From: Sulfurospirillum sp.
GTDB taxonomy: Bacteria; Campylobacterota; Campylobacteria; Campylobacterales; Sulfurospirillaceae
Direction: 5' to 3'
DNA length: 64,000 bases
NCBI GenBank assembly: GCA_016744795.1
Contig: JADGDR010000002.1
Location: 62,001 to 126,000, forward strand
Made by a program: the position numbers and the translations under genes. Within the stretch, counting starts at the first letter, position 1. Every line of letters starts with the position of its first letter. This document shows, in pieces, positions 50,828 through 61,412 of this stretch. The notes beneath the pieces were generated by a model. The model saw nothing but the letters and a program-made list of their open reading frames with translations, was not told the DNA's origin and did not search any database.

Positions 50828-52690
50828 ATGAGTCTTTTTAGTACTTTAGGAACTGGTACTTCTGGTTTAAAAGCGGCAGAACTTGCTATTAGCGTTGCTG
50901 GACACAATATTTCAAATGCAAATAATGAGTACTATACTAGACAACGTATGGTCACAGAAGCAAATATTCCTTTTCATACTAGCCCTGGTGATATTGGCAC
51001 AGGAGTAAGTGTTACGACTATAATCAGAATTCATGATGAGTTTGTATATACTAGATTAAAAGATAGTTCAAATACTTTTTCATACGATACTTTTAATAAA
51101 AAAACACTAGAAGAGGTAGCAAGATATTTTCCAGATTTAAAAAAATCTGGTTTAGGAACTGACATAGAGAAGTATTTTAAATCATGGAATGATTTAGCTT
51201 CTAATTCAGATGATGCTGCCCAAAAAATTGCGTTAGTTCAAAATTCTTTAACATTATCTACGAATTTAAAAAAGACTAGAGATAATGTTAGAGCTTTACA
51301 AGACTCTGTTAATGGACAGTTGAAAACCAACATAGATGAAGTAAATAGCATTGGTGCAAAAATAGTAGAGTTAAATAAGTCAATAAGCAGTGTTGAAGTT
51401 ATTGAGCCAAATCGTGCTAATGATTTAAGAGATAAAAGAGATAAACTCGAACTTACTCTTTCAGAACTTTTAAATAATTCAGTTTTTAAAGGTGACATGA
51501 TTTCTGAAAATCATTTAGATGCAAACTTGACAGATAGAGGTACAGGATATCATCTAAATATAGCTGGACACTCTTTTGTAGATGGAACAACTTTTCATCC
51601 ATTAGAAATTTCAAATACAGGAAATGAAAGTAGTTATTACTCAATATATTCAAAATCTCAAGATGGCTCAAAAATAGATATAACAGAGAAAATTTTTGGT
51701 GGAAAAGTTGGAGCAATGCTTGATCTTAGAGGTAGAAATATAGATCCAGCAACAAATTCATCTTTCCCTACAGATGGTAAACTTCAAGGTTATATAGATG
51801 ATTTAGATACTTTTTCAAAAACTCTTGTAGAACGGACAAATAACATATATGCAAGAAGTGCACAAGAGAGAATGTCCTCTTTTTCTAATAAAGATTTAAA
51901 AGATAATACCTCATTGGTTAATCATAGTGAATCTTTAAAAAAAGGAACATTTGATGTTGTTATGTATGACAAACAAGGTAAAGAAGTAGGAAGAAAAACT
52001 ATTAATATTAACTCTTTAACAACTATGAATGATAGTACGGCAAGTCCAAGTATTGTAAGTCAATTTAATGCCAATGCAGATGATAATGGTGATAATAATT
52101 CACTTAACGATATTGATGATCATTTTAATGCAGTTTATAGTTTTGATAAGTTAACAAATTCTGGTTCTTTAGCCTTTGATGCAAAAGATAATTTGTCAGG
52201 ATATACGATAGCAATAGAAGATCACGGAACAAATTTTGCAGGTGCAATAGGATTAAGTCCATTTTTGCAAGGTGATAAGGCTTCTAATATAGATGTAGTT
52301 TTAAAATATAAAGAAGATCCTGCAAAAGTAAATGCATATGATGCACCAATAGCTGGAAATAATAAAGTAGCAAATGCTATGGTTCAAATGCAGTATGATA
52401 AATTTGATTTTCATAGATCAGGAACTTCAACCGTTACAGAAACGGTAGAAGGTTTTTATAGATTTGTTACAACTGAGATTGGAACTGATGGTGAAAATGC
52501 AGGAAGAAGCTATGAAACAAGTAAGGCTTTATTTAATACAATAAATGCAGAATTTCAGTCAATAAGTGGTGTAAATGAAGATGAAGAGTTAGCTGATCTT
52601 ATAAGATTTCAAGCCTCTTATGGTGCAAATGCAAAGGTGATTTCAACAATAAATCAGATGTTAGATACTTTACTAGGTATAAAGCAGTAG
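50828..52690 (+). CDS. flgK: Flagellar hook-associated protein FlgK
   Basis: 620 residues. The N-terminus SLFSTLGTGTSGLKAAELAISVAGHNISNANNEYY and C-terminus ADLIRFQASYGANAKVISTINQMLDTLLGI are the paired helical ends of axial proteins. The middle is variable. It joins hook and filament. Its stop TAG shares a base with the GTG of the following permease gene. Confidence 0.95.
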   Translation: MSLFSTLGTGTSGLKAAELAISVAGHNISNANNEYYTRQRMVTEANIPFHTSPGDIGTGVSVTTIIRIHDEFVYTRLKDSSNTFSYDTFNKKTLEEVARYFPDLKKSGLGTDIEKYFKSWNDLASNSDDAAQKIALVQNSLTLSTNLKKTRDNVRALQDSVNGQLKTNIDEVNSIGAKIVELNKSISSVEVIEPNRANDLRDKRDKLELTLSELLNNSVFKGDMISENHLDANLTDRGTGYHLNIAGHSFVDGTTFHPLEISNTGNESSYYSIYSKSQDGSKIDITEKIFGGKVGAMLDLRGRNIDPATNSSFPTDGKLQGYIDDLDTFSKTLVERTNNIYARSAQERMSSFSNKDLKDNTSLVNHSESLKKGTFDVVMYDKQGKEVGRKTININSLTTMNDSTASPSIVSQFNANADDNGDNNSLNDIDDHFNAVYSFDKLTNSGSLAFDAKDNLSGYTIAIEDHGTNFAGAIGLSPFLQGDKASNIDVVLKYKEDPAKVNAYDAPIAGNNKVANAMVQMQYDKFDFHRSGTSTVTETVEGFYRFVTTEIGTDGENAGRSYETSKALFNTINAEFQSISGVNEDEELADLIRFQASYGANAKVISTINQMLDTLLGIKQ

Positions 52691-53496
52691 TGAAATTTCC
52701 ACTTATTAGTGTTATTACACTAGTATTTATAATAGTTATTAGTTTTTTCGGTTTACATGTATATTCTGGATCAGCGTATGAATTAAATCCAGAAGCAATA
52801 CTATTGCCACCTTCATGGGCTAATTTATTAGGAACAGATAGGCTTGGTAGAGATTTGTTAGCTAGACTTATGGAAGGTGGAAGAATATCTTTAACAATAG
52901 GTCTTTTTAGTGCTGTTGTGACTAGTTTAGCTGGTCTTATTATTGGTGTTAGTGCTGGTTTTTTTAAAGGCAATACAGATAAATTTATTATTGTTTTGAT
53001 TGATTTGTTTTTAACATTTCCAACATTTTTTTTACTTTTAGCACTTATAAGTTACGTTAATGCCTCAGTTTGGGTTATTATAGTTGTTATCTCTATTACA
53101 GGTTGGATGGGTATGGCAAGAATGATAAGAAGTGAAAGTTTTGCTATATCTAATGCTCCTTTTATTAAAATTTTAAAAATTGCAAATGTAAATTCTTTTA
53201 AAATTATATTGAAATATTTTGCTCCTATACTTGCTCCAATATTTTTTATCAGTTTTACTTTTGGCATAAGTGGGGCTATCTTAGCTGAGAGTGGTCTTAG
53301 TTTTTTAGGTATTGGCATAAACCCTCCACAGATAAGCTGGGGAACAATTCTTAGTGAAGGTAAAGAGGTTATAGACATTGCTTGGTGGCTTAGTTTTTTT
53401 CCTGGTCTTATGATTTTTATAGTTACTTACTCTTTGATTAATATCTCTGATTATTTACAAACAAAAACTGATTCAAAAGAGCAACATGAACAATAA
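52690..53496 (+). CDS. DppC/OppC-like ABC transporter permease
   Basis: 268 residues from GTG, five to six membrane helices. LLGTDRLGRDLLARLMEGGRISLTIG is the DppC signature and FGISGAILAESGLSFLGIGINPPQISWG the coupling (EAA) region. Partner genes (DppB, DppD/F, binding protein) are not in the window. It is translationally tied to flgK by the TAGTG overlap, which is more likely accidental than functional. A palindrome copy at 52754 encodes LHVY. Confidence 0.9.
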   Translation: MKFPLISVITLVFIIVISFFGLHVYSGSAYELNPEAILLPPSWANLLGTDRLGRDLLARLMEGGRISLTIGLFSAVVTSLAGLIIGVSAGFFKGNTDKFIIVLIDLFLTFPTFFLLLALISYVNASVWVIIVVISITGWMGMARMIRSESFAISNAPFIKILKIANVNSFKIILKYFAPILAPIFFISFTFGISGAILAESGLSFLGIGINPPQISWGTILSEGKEVIDIAWWLSFFPGLMIFIVTYSLINISDYLQTKTDSKEQHEQ

Positions 53497-54220
53497 TATA
53501 GCCCAATTATTGAAAAAAGAGGCTAAAGCAAGAGATAGTTTTGATGAACTTAGTTTGGAACGACCAGACCCTCTTATGGTTGCAAAGAAGTATAAGGATG
53601 AATATATATCATTGATATGTGCTCTTTTTTCGTATGGAAAGGCAAGATTGATTGTGAAATTTTTAAGTAGTCTTGATTTTTCCCTTTTAGATAACAACAA
53701 AGATATATCGCAAGAATATTACTATAGATTTCAGTCAAATCAAGATGTAATAGAGTTTTTTAAGACTATGAGACTGCTTAAGAGTTCAATTTCTATAGAA
53801 AATAAATTTAATGAAGGCTATTGTAAAAGCAACAATGTAATGGAGGGCTTAAACTCTATTATCTCTTACATATATGATTTAAATCCTTATCGCTCGAGAG
53901 GATATGAATTTCTAATAGGAAAAATACCTACAAAAAAAATAAACTCACCATATAAAAGATGGCATATGTATCTTCGTTGGATGGTAAGACATGATAACTT
54001 AGATATGGGACTTTGGTCAAAAATTGATAAAAAAGACTTATTAGTACCTCTTGATACTCATACCTTTAAAGTTGGACAAAAATTTGGATTAATAAAAAGA
54101 AAAAGCTATGATTTTAATGCTGTTTTAGAATTGACAGAATCATTTAAAGAGCTAGATTTGCAAGACCCTATTAAATTCGATTTTGCACTATATCGCATAG
54201 GGCAGGAGAAAAAGTTATGA
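53486..54220 (+). CDS. TIGR02757/DUF2400-family protein
   Basis: 244 residues. YISLICALFSYGKARLIVKFL, KRWHMYLRWMVRHDNLDMGLW and LLVPLDTHTFKVGQKFGL are the family blocks. The fold resembles helix-hairpin-helix DNA glycosylases, but no activity has been shown to my knowledge. It overlaps the permease by 11 bases. Confidence 0.88.
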   Translation: MNNNIAQLLKKEAKARDSFDELSLERPDPLMVAKKYKDEYISLICALFSYGKARLIVKFLSSLDFSLLDNNKDISQEYYYRFQSNQDVIEFFKTMRLLKSSISIENKFNEGYCKSNNVMEGLNSIISYIYDLNPYRSRGYEFLIGKIPTKKINSPYKRWHMYLRWMVRHDNLDMGLWSKIDKKDLLVPLDTHTFKVGQKFGLIKRKSYDFNAVLELTESFKELDLQDPIKFDFALYRIGQEKKL

Positions 54221-54295
54221 GCTATGTACTAAATTAACCTTTGATTAATGCCAACAAAGGTATAATCACAGAAATTTACGTGAAGGAAAAATGTA

Positions 54296-54970
54296 ATGGG
54301 TGAAATATTTACATTTATAGGACTTATTAATAATGATCATGAGTTTCTAATTGGTGCTCATATTGTGTTAGTAGGTATTATAGTTTTAGTTCTTGCAAAG
54401 TTAGCTACTAAATCTATGCAATTAGTTCCAAGTGGTGTACAAAACCTAATGGAAGCTTATTTAGAGGGTGTTATCTCTATGGGTAAAGACGTTATAGGTG
54501 TTGAGTTAGCAAGAAAGTATTTGCCTCTAGTTGCTACAATTGGATTATTGGTATTTTTTAGTAACTTTATTGGAATTATTCCAGGTTTTGAATCTCCAAC
54601 AAGTAATGCTAGTATGACAATAGTTTTGGCTTTAATTGTGTTTATTTATTATAATTACGAAGGTATCAGAGTTAATGGAGTTATAAAGTATTTTGCTCAT
54701 TTTATGGGACCTTTAAAAATCTTAGCACCCTTAATGTTCCCAATTGAGATAGTATCTCATTTTTCAAGAATCGTCTCTCTATCGTTTCGTCTTATGGGTA
54801 ATATAAAAGGTGATGATATGTTCTTGATGGTTATTTTAATGCTTGCCCCTTGGGTAGCACCTATGGTACCTTTTGGACTTCTAACTTTTATGGCTTTTTT
54901 ACAAGCATTTATATTTATGATTTTAACTTATGTTTATCTTTCAAGTGCAGTTCAGATAAGTGATCATTAA
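54296..54970 (+). CDS. atpB: ATP synthase F0 subunit a
   Basis: 224 residues, five or six membrane helices. The proton-channel arginine lies in [15 protein letters not shown], and [21 protein letters not shown] is the conserved C-terminal helix. It stands away from the other atp genes, as in other Campylobacterota. AAGGAAAA precedes the ATG. Confidence 0.95.
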   Translation: MGEIFTFIGLINNDHEFLIGAHIVLVGIIVLVLAKLATKSMQLVPSGVQNLMEAYLEGVISMGKDVIGVELARKYLPLVATIGLLVFFSNFIGIIPGFESPTSNASMTIVLALIVFIYYNYEGIRVNGVIKYFAHFMGPLKILAPLMFPIEIVSHFSRIVSLSFRLMGNIKGDDMFLMVILMLAPWVAPMVPFGLLTFMAFLQAFIFMILTYVYLSSAVQISDH

Positions 54971-54979
54971 CGCATAATT

Positions 54980-55255
54980 ATGTTAAAAAAACGTAGCGTT
55001 TACGAACGACTAATAAGTTTATTGCAAGGGGCCTCTTGGGCCCTTGTCGTCGTAGGTGCTACAACTTTCTTTTTAATTCTTTATCCTTTTGGTTTTTTTA
55101 CTGCACTTATTGGTGCTTTTTTAGGAAGTCTAGGAGGATTCTTTTTTGTTGTAGTCTTTGAAATGGCTCATCAACAGAGTGAAAAGCTTGAAGAGATTAA
55201 AAAACAAACAAAACTATTAGAGAAACTTGTAGATGAAAAGTTATCTGATAACTGA
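54980..55255 (+). CDS. Small two-helix membrane protein after atpB
   Basis: 91 residues: two hydrophobic helices (about 18-38 and 40-62, GASWALVVVGATTFFLILYPF and GAFLGSLGGFFFVVVF) and a charged C-terminal coiled coil (SEKLEEIKKQTKLLEKLVDEK). Size and position recall AtpI/AtpZ-type accessory proteins, but sequence similarity is not obvious. It overlaps thiE by 23 bases. Confidence 0.65.
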   Translation: MLKKRSVYERLISLLQGASWALVVVGATTFFLILYPFGFFTALIGAFLGSLGGFFFVVVFEMAHQQSEKLEEIKKQTKLLEKLVDEKLSDN

Positions 55256-55778
55256 TCCGTCTTTTTACACTTCAAATCCAAAAAAACTTTCAAAAAAACT
55301 TCTACATGTAATAGATAATTTGTCTCCAGATTTTATCTGTATAAGAGATAAAAAAACAGATAATTATAAAGATATAGCTTTAGAAGTTAAGAATGTTATT
55401 AAGCATAATAAGATACTACTTCATAGCAACTATGAGCTTGCATATGAGCTAGGTTTTTATGGAGTTCATTTGCCTTCAACTCGCTTTGAAGATATAAAAA
55501 AAGCAAAAAAACTTGGTTTACATGTAGTTGTATCAACGCATACGTTAGAAGAAGCTTTACATGTAGAGAAACTTGGGAGTGATTTCATAACTTTTAGCCC
55601 CATATTTTATACCCCAAACAAAGGTAAACCAAAGGGTTTAGAGAAGTTAAAAGAAATAAATGGTAAAATAGATATAGATTGTTTCGCTCTTGGCGGAATT
55701 TTAGAAGATGAGCAGATTCAAGCTTGTAAACAAACAGGTGTTTATGGATTTGCCTCTATTCGATATTTTGTAAAATAA
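55233..55778 (+). CDS. thiE: Thiamine phosphate synthase-like protein
   Basis: 181 residues, shorter than E. coli ThiE (211). TIM-barrel pattern with CIRDKKT (usual QxRxK), HSNYELAYELGFYGVHLP, VVSTHTLEEALHVEKLGSDFITFSPIFYTP (the phosphate loop) and FALGGI. It couples the pyrimidine and thiazole halves of thiamine; TenI-like isomerase is the alternative. Three palindrome copies (55303, 55519, 55558) encode LHVI, LHVV and LHVE. Confidence 0.82.
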   Translation: MKSYLITDPSFYTSNPKKLSKKLLHVIDNLSPDFICIRDKKTDNYKDIALEVKNVIKHNKILLHSNYELAYELGFYGVHLPSTRFEDIKKAKKLGLHVVVSTHTLEEALHVEKLGSDFITFSPIFYTPNKGKPKGLEKLKEINGKIDIDCFALGGILEDEQIQACKQTGVYGFASIRYFVK

Positions 55779-55789
55779 GGTAAATTAAT

Positions 55790-57217
55790 ATGAAATTTGA
55801 AGTTGTCATAGGATTAGAAGTACACACGCAACTTAACACTAAAACAAAGATATTTTGTTCTTGTCCTACAAGTTTTGGTGATGAGCCAAATACTAATGTA
55901 TGTCCAGTATGTTTAGCTCTTCCTGGAGCTTTACCAGTTTTAAATGTTGAGACTGTTAAAAAATCTATTGCATTTGGAACAGCAATTGGTGCAACTGTAC
56001 ATAAAAAATCAATTTTTAATAGAAAAAACTACTTTTATCCAGATCTTCCAAAAGGTTATCAGATAAGCCAATTTGAAATTCCTATTGTTGAGGGTGGTAC
56101 GATTGTAATAGATTTTGATGATGGTACTCAAAAGACTATAGGCGTTACTAGAGCTCATCTTGAAGAAGATGCTGGAAAAAACACTCACTATGGAACTGAG
56201 AGTCATGTTGATTTGAACCGTGCAGGAACGCCTTTACTTGAAATAGTAAGTGAACCTGATATGAGAAGTGCTGATGAAGTGATAAGATACCTAAAAAAAG
56301 TTCATGCGATTTTAAGATACTTAGACATAAGTGATGCAAATATGCAAGAGGGTAGTTTTAGATGTGATGTTAACATCTCTATTCGTCCTTTTGGTGATGA
56401 GAAGCTTTATACAAGAGCAGAGATAAAAAACTTAAACTCATTTAAATTTATTCAAAAAGCTATTGAGTATGAGGTAGCTAGACAGATAGAAGCTTGGGAA
56501 GATGGGGTTTATGAAACAGAGGTAGTTCAAGAGACTCGTCTTTATGATGCAGATAAAGATGAAACAAGAAGTATGAGGGGTAAAGAAGATAGTGCAGAGT
56601 ATCGTTACTTTCCAGACCCAGACTTGCTTCCTGTAATCATCCCTGATGAGATGATGGCAGAGTTCATAAAAATACCAGAACTTCCAGATGCAAAAAAGAA
56701 AAGATTTGTTGATGAGTATGGCATAAAAGAGTATGACGCAAGCGTTATTACAGCTTCTGTTGAGATGGCTCATTTTTATGAGGCTATGATAAAAGAGGGG
56801 GCGGGAGCTAAAATGAGTGTCACATGGCTCACTGTAGAACTTTTTGCTCGTCTTGGTGGTGGTGTAACGGTTTTAACTTCACCTGTAGATGCATCTAAGC
56901 TTGGAGCTTTGGTAAAACGTATTGAAGATGGAACTATCAGTGGTAAAGCAGCCAAAGAAGTTTTAGATTTTCTAATGGAAAACAATATAAGTGTTGACGA
57001 TGTTATAGAAAAACTTGGACTTAAGCAAGTAAGTGATGATGGAGCTATTTTGGAACTTATAGATACAATTATTGCTGCAAATGGGGATAAAGTAGAACAG
57101 TATAAGAGTGGAAAAGATAAATTATTTGGTTTCTTTGTAGGTCAAACTATGAAAGCCAGTAAGGGTACGGCAAATCCTGCAAAAGTAAATGAGTTATTAA
57201 AACAGAGACTAGGATAA
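55790..57217 (+). CDS. gatB: Asp-tRNA(Asn)/Glu-tRNA(Gln) amidotransferase subunit B
   Basis: 475 residues, full length. [47 protein letters not shown] and [13 protein letters not shown] are GatB core blocks, and the C-terminal YqeY-like domain binds tRNA. It amidates mischarged tRNAs. The window's tRNA-Gln would be one substrate if the organism lacks GlnRS. Confidence 0.95.
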   Translation: MKFEVVIGLEVHTQLNTKTKIFCSCPTSFGDEPNTNVCPVCLALPGALPVLNVETVKKSIAFGTAIGATVHKKSIFNRKNYFYPDLPKGYQISQFEIPIVEGGTIVIDFDDGTQKTIGVTRAHLEEDAGKNTHYGTESHVDLNRAGTPLLEIVSEPDMRSADEVIRYLKKVHAILRYLDISDANMQEGSFRCDVNISIRPFGDEKLYTRAEIKNLNSFKFIQKAIEYEVARQIEAWEDGVYETEVVQETRLYDADKDETRSMRGKEDSAEYRYFPDPDLLPVIIPDEMMAEFIKIPELPDAKKKRFVDEYGIKEYDASVITASVEMAHFYEAMIKEGAGAKMSVTWLTVELFARLGGGVTVLTSPVDASKLGALVKRIEDGTISGKAAKEVLDFLMENNISVDDVIEKLGLKQVSDDGAILELIDTIIAANGDKVEQYKSGKDKLFGFFVGQTMKASKGTANPAKVNELLKQRLG

Positions 57218-57221
57218 ACAA

Positions 57222-58775
57222 GTGCTAGCAAGGCTGATTATCTCTTTTGCATATTTTTTGGATTCATCAAAAAATTATTGCAGAGCAAAAAGCCTTGCTT
57301 ATGATATCCTAGAAAATCCGAAGTCTAGAATAAAACCATATTTTGATACTTTTATTATTTTTTTAGTTCTTGTTACAGTCTCAATTCTTATATATGACAT
57401 TGCTCATAAGCTAACATATCATTTTGTTCTATTTGAAAATATGGCAGTAGTTATTTTTATTCTTGAGTGGCTTGGACGGTTTTGGATTAGTTCTAGTTCT
57501 CATAATATGATTATAGAATATCATAAAAAATCTATTGATAATGATGAAAAAATCAGTGCCTATAAAATTCTTAAAATGATTTTCCTTAAAAAAATAAAAT
57601 ATGTTTTTTCTCCAATGTCTATTATTGATTTATTGGCAATACTTCCAACATATAGACCTCTTAGAGTGCTTAGAGTTTTTCTCATATTTAGATTGTTAAA
57701 GATTTTTAGATATACCAAAAGCTTAAATACATTTTTTAAGATTTTAAGTGATAAAAAATTTGAATTTAACTTTTTACTATTAATTGGAATATTCGCTGTT
57801 TTTATGTCAGCAACTATTATGTATGTTTTTGAAGGAATAGGGAATAATCCAAACATAAAATCATATTTAGATGCTGTATATTGGTCAATAATCACTATAA
57901 CAACTGTTGGTTATGGTGATATTACACCAGTAACATATACTGGTAAAGTTATAACTTTTTTTCTGGTTGGAGGTGGTTTTTTAATACTCGTTCTTGCTAC
58001 TTCTGTTGTTACAAATGCACTTTCAGAAAAAATAGACTTAGTGAGAGAAAATAAATTATTATCTCAGGCAAATAAACTTGAACAACTTATTGTTGTTTTT
58101 GGATTTGGAAGAATGGGGCGTACTCTTGCTGGAGAATTATATCAGCACAAAAAGGACTTTATTGTCGTTGATAGGGATGAAGAAAATATAAGTAAAGCAA
58201 AAGAGTTAGGTTATTTGTATATGAAAGCTGATGTATCACAATATGAAGTAATAAATAACTTAGTTTTTCAAAATGATGTTAAAAAAGTAGTAGTTACTAC
58301 TGATAATGATGCTTTAAATTTATCTGTTTTACTTACCATAAAAGCTGAAAGAAAAGATATAGAAGTGATTATAAGGGCAAATAACTATAATAATATTAAA
58401 AAATTTAAAATTGCACAGGCTGATTTTGTTATATTTCCTTATGAAACAGTGGCTGAAGTTGCAGTTGAATATATAGGGAATTCTGTAAAATTTGATGCAA
58501 TTGAGAATATTCTTTTGCAAAAAAATTCTATTACACTTGATGAAATCAATATTCAAGAAGGTAATGAAATGATAGGTAAAAGTATATCTGAAATACTTAT
58601 GAATGATACTAACATAACGTCTATTGCAATTTTGAAAAATGGAGATGATAAACATTTTATATTTAATCCAAGTATCGATAACTATAAACTTGAGGCAAAT
58701 GATACTCTTGTAGTAATTGGTGATATTAAAAATATAGATAAGATTAAAAAATGTATATCAAGGCAATTTGCATGA
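57222..58775 (+). CDS. Voltage-gated-type K+ channel with cytoplasmic RCK domain
   Basis: 517 residues. Six membrane helices, S4-like basic segment (RPLRVLRVFLIFRLLKIFRYTK), pore helix and selectivity filter ITTVGYGDITP, then an RCK/TrkA-N Rossmann domain (VFGFGRMGRTLAGELYQ) and a TrkA-C domain. It resembles Kch/Kv channels. The start is a GTG at 57222, with a methionine-rich alternative lacking. The stop overlaps the next gene, which carries a second RCK protein. Confidence 0.88.
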   Translation: MLARLIISFAYFLDSSKNYCRAKSLAYDILENPKSRIKPYFDTFIIFLVLVTVSILIYDIAHKLTYHFVLFENMAVVIFILEWLGRFWISSSSHNMIIEYHKKSIDNDEKISAYKILKMIFLKKIKYVFSPMSIIDLLAILPTYRPLRVLRVFLIFRLLKIFRYTKSLNTFFKILSDKKFEFNFLLLIGIFAVFMSATIMYVFEGIGNNPNIKSYLDAVYWSIITITTVGYGDITPVTYTGKVITFFLVGGGFLILVLATSVVTNALSEKIDLVRENKLLSQANKLEQLIVVFGFGRMGRTLAGELYQHKKDFIVVDRDEENISKAKELGYLYMKADVSQYEVINNLVFQNDVKKVVVTTDNDALNLSVLLTIKAERKDIEVIIRANNYNNIKKFKIAQADFVIFPYETVAEVAVEYIGNSVKFDAIENILLQKNSITLDEINIQEGNEMIGKSISEILMNDTNITSIAILKNGDDKHFIFNPSIDNYKLEANDTLVVIGDIKNIDKIKKCISRQFA

Positions 58776-59464
58776 AAAAAATTGTACTATTTGGTTATTC
58801 AAAAACAGGACGTGAAATAGCTAAGTTGTTAAATAAAGATGAGTATAACTTAAGTATAATAGATGAAAATCCAATGCAAGTAGCTGAGGCAAATAAAGAT
58901 GGTTATTTTGCTAGGCATTCAACTTTTAATGATGATACAATTTTAATTGAGATGTGCATAGATAGTGATGTTGATGTTCTTTTTTGTACATCAAATGAAG
59001 ATAGTTTAAACCTTTTTATTACACTTTCTGCAAGAAATCTAAATAAGAATTTAAAGATTTTAACTTTAATTTATAAAAAAGAAGATGAGAAAAAAATGCT
59101 TCTTGCTGGTGCAAATCGTACTATTAGCCCTTATGATGTAGGAGCATTAAAGGCATTTAGAATTATTGATAAACCTAAGGTTTCAAAAGTATTGAACCTT
59201 TTTTCATTAAATAGTAATAAGCTCTCAATTAGTGAGATTGAAATTAAAAAAGACTCTTTTTTAGATGGGGTATATTTTAGTGATATAACTATTTTAAAAG
59301 AGAATAATCTGATTTTTTTAGGAATTATGGACAGGGAGTTAGGCGATAAGTTTATCTTTTTTTCTCAGGGGATAAATCATAAGATTGATTATGGGGATGT
59401 AGTTGTTGTTTTGGGTAGTAAAGCAGATATAGAAAAAGTCAAAATAGAATTGGATAAAAAATGA
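58772..59464 (+). CDS. Stand-alone RCK/TrkA-like NAD-binding protein
   Basis: 230 residues from the ATG at 58772, inside the stop of the channel gene (ATGA). Rossmann motif LFGYSKTGREIAKLL, then IDENPMQVAEANKDG and a TrkA-C domain from about residue 150. It is probably a soluble partner forming a gating ring with the channel's own RCK domain. A start at 58751 lies within the channel gene and is less likely. Confidence 0.85.
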   Translation: MKKIVLFGYSKTGREIAKLLNKDEYNLSIIDENPMQVAEANKDGYFARHSTFNDDTILIEMCIDSDVDVLFCTSNEDSLNLFITLSARNLNKNLKILTLIYKKEDEKKMLLAGANRTISPYDVGALKAFRIIDKPKVSKVLNLFSLNSNKLSISEIEIKKDSFLDGVYFSDITILKENNLIFLGIMDRELGDKFIFFSQGINHKIDYGDVVVVLGSKADIEKVKIELDKK

Positions 59465-60345
59465 ATATAGCAGTAATTGGTGCAGGAAAATGGGGACAAG
59501 CAATACATTTTGCAATAAGTAAAAACTTTACATGTAAAATAAGTTCACGAACTAAAAAAAATATTAAAAACTTCGTTTCTCTTACAGAAGCGTTGGAATG
59601 TGAATATTTAATTATTGCACTTCCTGCACAAATAGTGAGGGCTTGGTTAAAAGAGAATTTTAAATATAAAAATCAAAAAATCTTAGTAGCTGCAAAAGGT
59701 ATTGAAAAAGGAACAGGTTCTTTTTTAAATGATATATATAAAGAGTTTGTACCTGAGCAAAATTTAGCTTTTCTTTCAGGACCATCTTTTGCTGCAGAGG
59801 TTATAAAATCTCTTCCTACTTGTGTAGTTATAAATTCAAGAAACAGTGATGTTGCAGATAAATTTGCATCTTTTTTTCCAGATTTTATAAAAACATATAC
59901 TTCTGATGATGTGATAGGAGCTGAAATATGTGGAGCCTATAAAAATGTTTTAGCAATAGCAAGTGGAATATGTGATGGGCTAGAGCTTGGTAACAATGCT
60001 AGGGCAAGTTTGATTTCACGTGGTTTGATTGAGATGAGACGCTTTGGTAAGTTCTTTGGAGCCGAGGATGAAACATTTTTAGGACTTAGTGGAGCAGGGG
60101 ACTTGTTTTTAACAGCTTCAAGTGTGCTTTCTCGTAACTATAGAGTAGGCTTTGGACTAGCAAAAGGCAAAAGTCTTTCTGAAATTTTAGATGAACTTGG
60201 TGAAGTTGCAGAGGGAGTTTTTACTACTGATGCAATTTTAGAGTTATCAAAAAAGTATAAGATTTATACCCCAATAGTAAGTGAAGTTGCACTTGTTTTA
60301 AAAGGAAAGCAACCAAAATTAAGCTTGAAAGATTTGTTAGCATGA
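59461..60345 (+). CDS. gpsA: Glycerol-3-phosphate dehydrogenase [NAD(P)+]
   Basis: 294 residues. NAD motif VIGAGKWGQAI, LSGPSFAAEVIKSLPT, AYKNVLAIASGICDGLELGNNARASLISRGL with the catalytic lysine, and LSGAGDLFLTASS. It makes sn-glycerol 3-phosphate for phospholipids. It overlaps the RCK gene and the nagZ gene by four bases each. A palindrome at 59529 encodes FTCK. Confidence 0.95.
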   Translation: MNIAVIGAGKWGQAIHFAISKNFTCKISSRTKKNIKNFVSLTEALECEYLIIALPAQIVRAWLKENFKYKNQKILVAAKGIEKGTGSFLNDIYKEFVPEQNLAFLSGPSFAAEVIKSLPTCVVINSRNSDVADKFASFFPDFIKTYTSDDVIGAEICGAYKNVLAIASGICDGLELGNNARASLISRGLIEMRRFGKFFGAEDETFLGLSGAGDLFLTASSVLSRNYRVGFGLAKGKSLSEILDELGEVAEGVFTTDAILELSKKYKIYTPIVSEVALVLKGKQPKLSLKDLLA

Positions 60346-61412
60346 TTAAAAAAATTTTAATTTTTTCTCTTATATTCTCTTTTTCATTTGCAAAGGCTCC
60401 CTCTTTAGAAGAGATGGTAGGACAGATGCTTATGGTAGGAGTGGGAGGGAGTAAACCTAGTGATAAATGGGTAAAACACCTAGGGACTGATATAAAAGAG
60501 GGAAGAGTTGGTGGTGTGATTTTATTTGGTAATAATATAGAAAGTCCAAAAAAACTAAAAAAACTTACTAGTTATTTATCAACAATCAAAACAAAATTGC
60601 CTCTTTTTATTGCTATTGACCAAGAGGGTGGCAAAGTTCAAAGACTAAATGAAAAAAAAGGCTTTCATAAATACCCATCAGCTTATGAAATCTCAAGAAG
60701 TAAAACCCTTTTAGAGAGTTATGATATATATAAAAAATTGGCAGATGAGTTAAAAGAGTATGGGTTTAATTTAAACTTTGCTCCTGTTGTTGATCTTAAT
60801 ATTAACTCAAAATCACCTGCAATAGGTGCAAAAAAAAGAAGTTATTCAGCAGAGGAAGAGATTGTTATAGCTTATAGTGGGGAGTTTATACGAGCTCAAA
60901 AAGATGCTGGTATCATTAGTGTGCTTAAACATTTTCCTGGACATGGAAGTGCCTTAAATGATTCCCATAAACGCTTAACAGATGTAAGTGCAACATGGCA
61001 GTATAGAGAGTTAAAGCCATATTATAATTTTATTAAATATGAAAAAGCAGATGCTATTATGGTTGCGCATATAAATTTACAAAAATTTGATAAAATATAT
61101 CCAGCATCTTTATCGAGTAAAATAATTAAAGGGCTTTTAAAAACTAAATTAAAATTTAATGGAGTCGTTTTTAGTGATGATATGCAGATGAAGGCCATAA
61201 GTGATATATATGGTCTTAAACAAAGTGTGATTTTAGCTATAAATGCAGGAGTTGATGTGCTAGTTTATTCAAGCTATTTTACTAAAAAATCAAGCGTGAT
61301 TAAAGAAGTTACCAAGATTATAGTTGAAGCTGTAAAAAATGGTCAGATTAAAATACAAGAGATTGAAAACTCTTATAAAGCAATTGTGAGGTTGAAAAAT
61401 GGTATTAATTAA
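60342..61412 (+). CDS. nagZ: Glycoside hydrolase family 3, beta-N-acetylhexosaminidase
   Basis: 356 residues with a signal peptide (about 1-18), longer than cytoplasmic NagZ. IDQEGGKVQRL, KHFPGHGSALNDSHKRL (general acid His loop) and FSDDMQMKAI with the catalytic Asp are all present. NagZ releases GlcNAc from anhydromuropeptides in wall recycling; the signal peptide implies a periplasmic site here. Confidence 0.9.
   Translation: MIKKILIFSLIFSFSFAKAPSLEEMVGQMLMVGVGGSKPSDKWVKHLGTDIKEGRVGGVILFGNNIESPKKLKKLTSYLSTIKTKLPLFIAIDQEGGKVQRLNEKKGFHKYPSAYEISRSKTLLESYDIYKKLADELKEYGFNLNFAPVVDLNINSKSPAIGAKKRSYSAEEEIVIAYSGEFIRAQKDAGIISVLKHFPGHGSALNDSHKRLTDVSATWQYRELKPYYNFIKYEKADAIMVAHINLQKFDKIYPASLSSKIIKGLLKTKLKFNGVVFSDDMQMKAISDIYGLKQSVILAINAGVDVLVYSSYFTKKSSVIKEVTKIIVEAVKNGQIKIQEIENSYKAIVRLKNGIN

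Noticed and set aside
51238-51716. Antisense open frames within flgK, fliD, liv and other genes
   Set aside because: They mirror codon use of the real genes, lack ribosome binding sites and have no recognisable motifs.
52690-53496. DppC-like permease as part of the flagellar operon
   Set aside because: The one-base overlap with flgK suggests co-translation, but the protein is a standard peptide-transport permease and nothing indicates a flagellar role.
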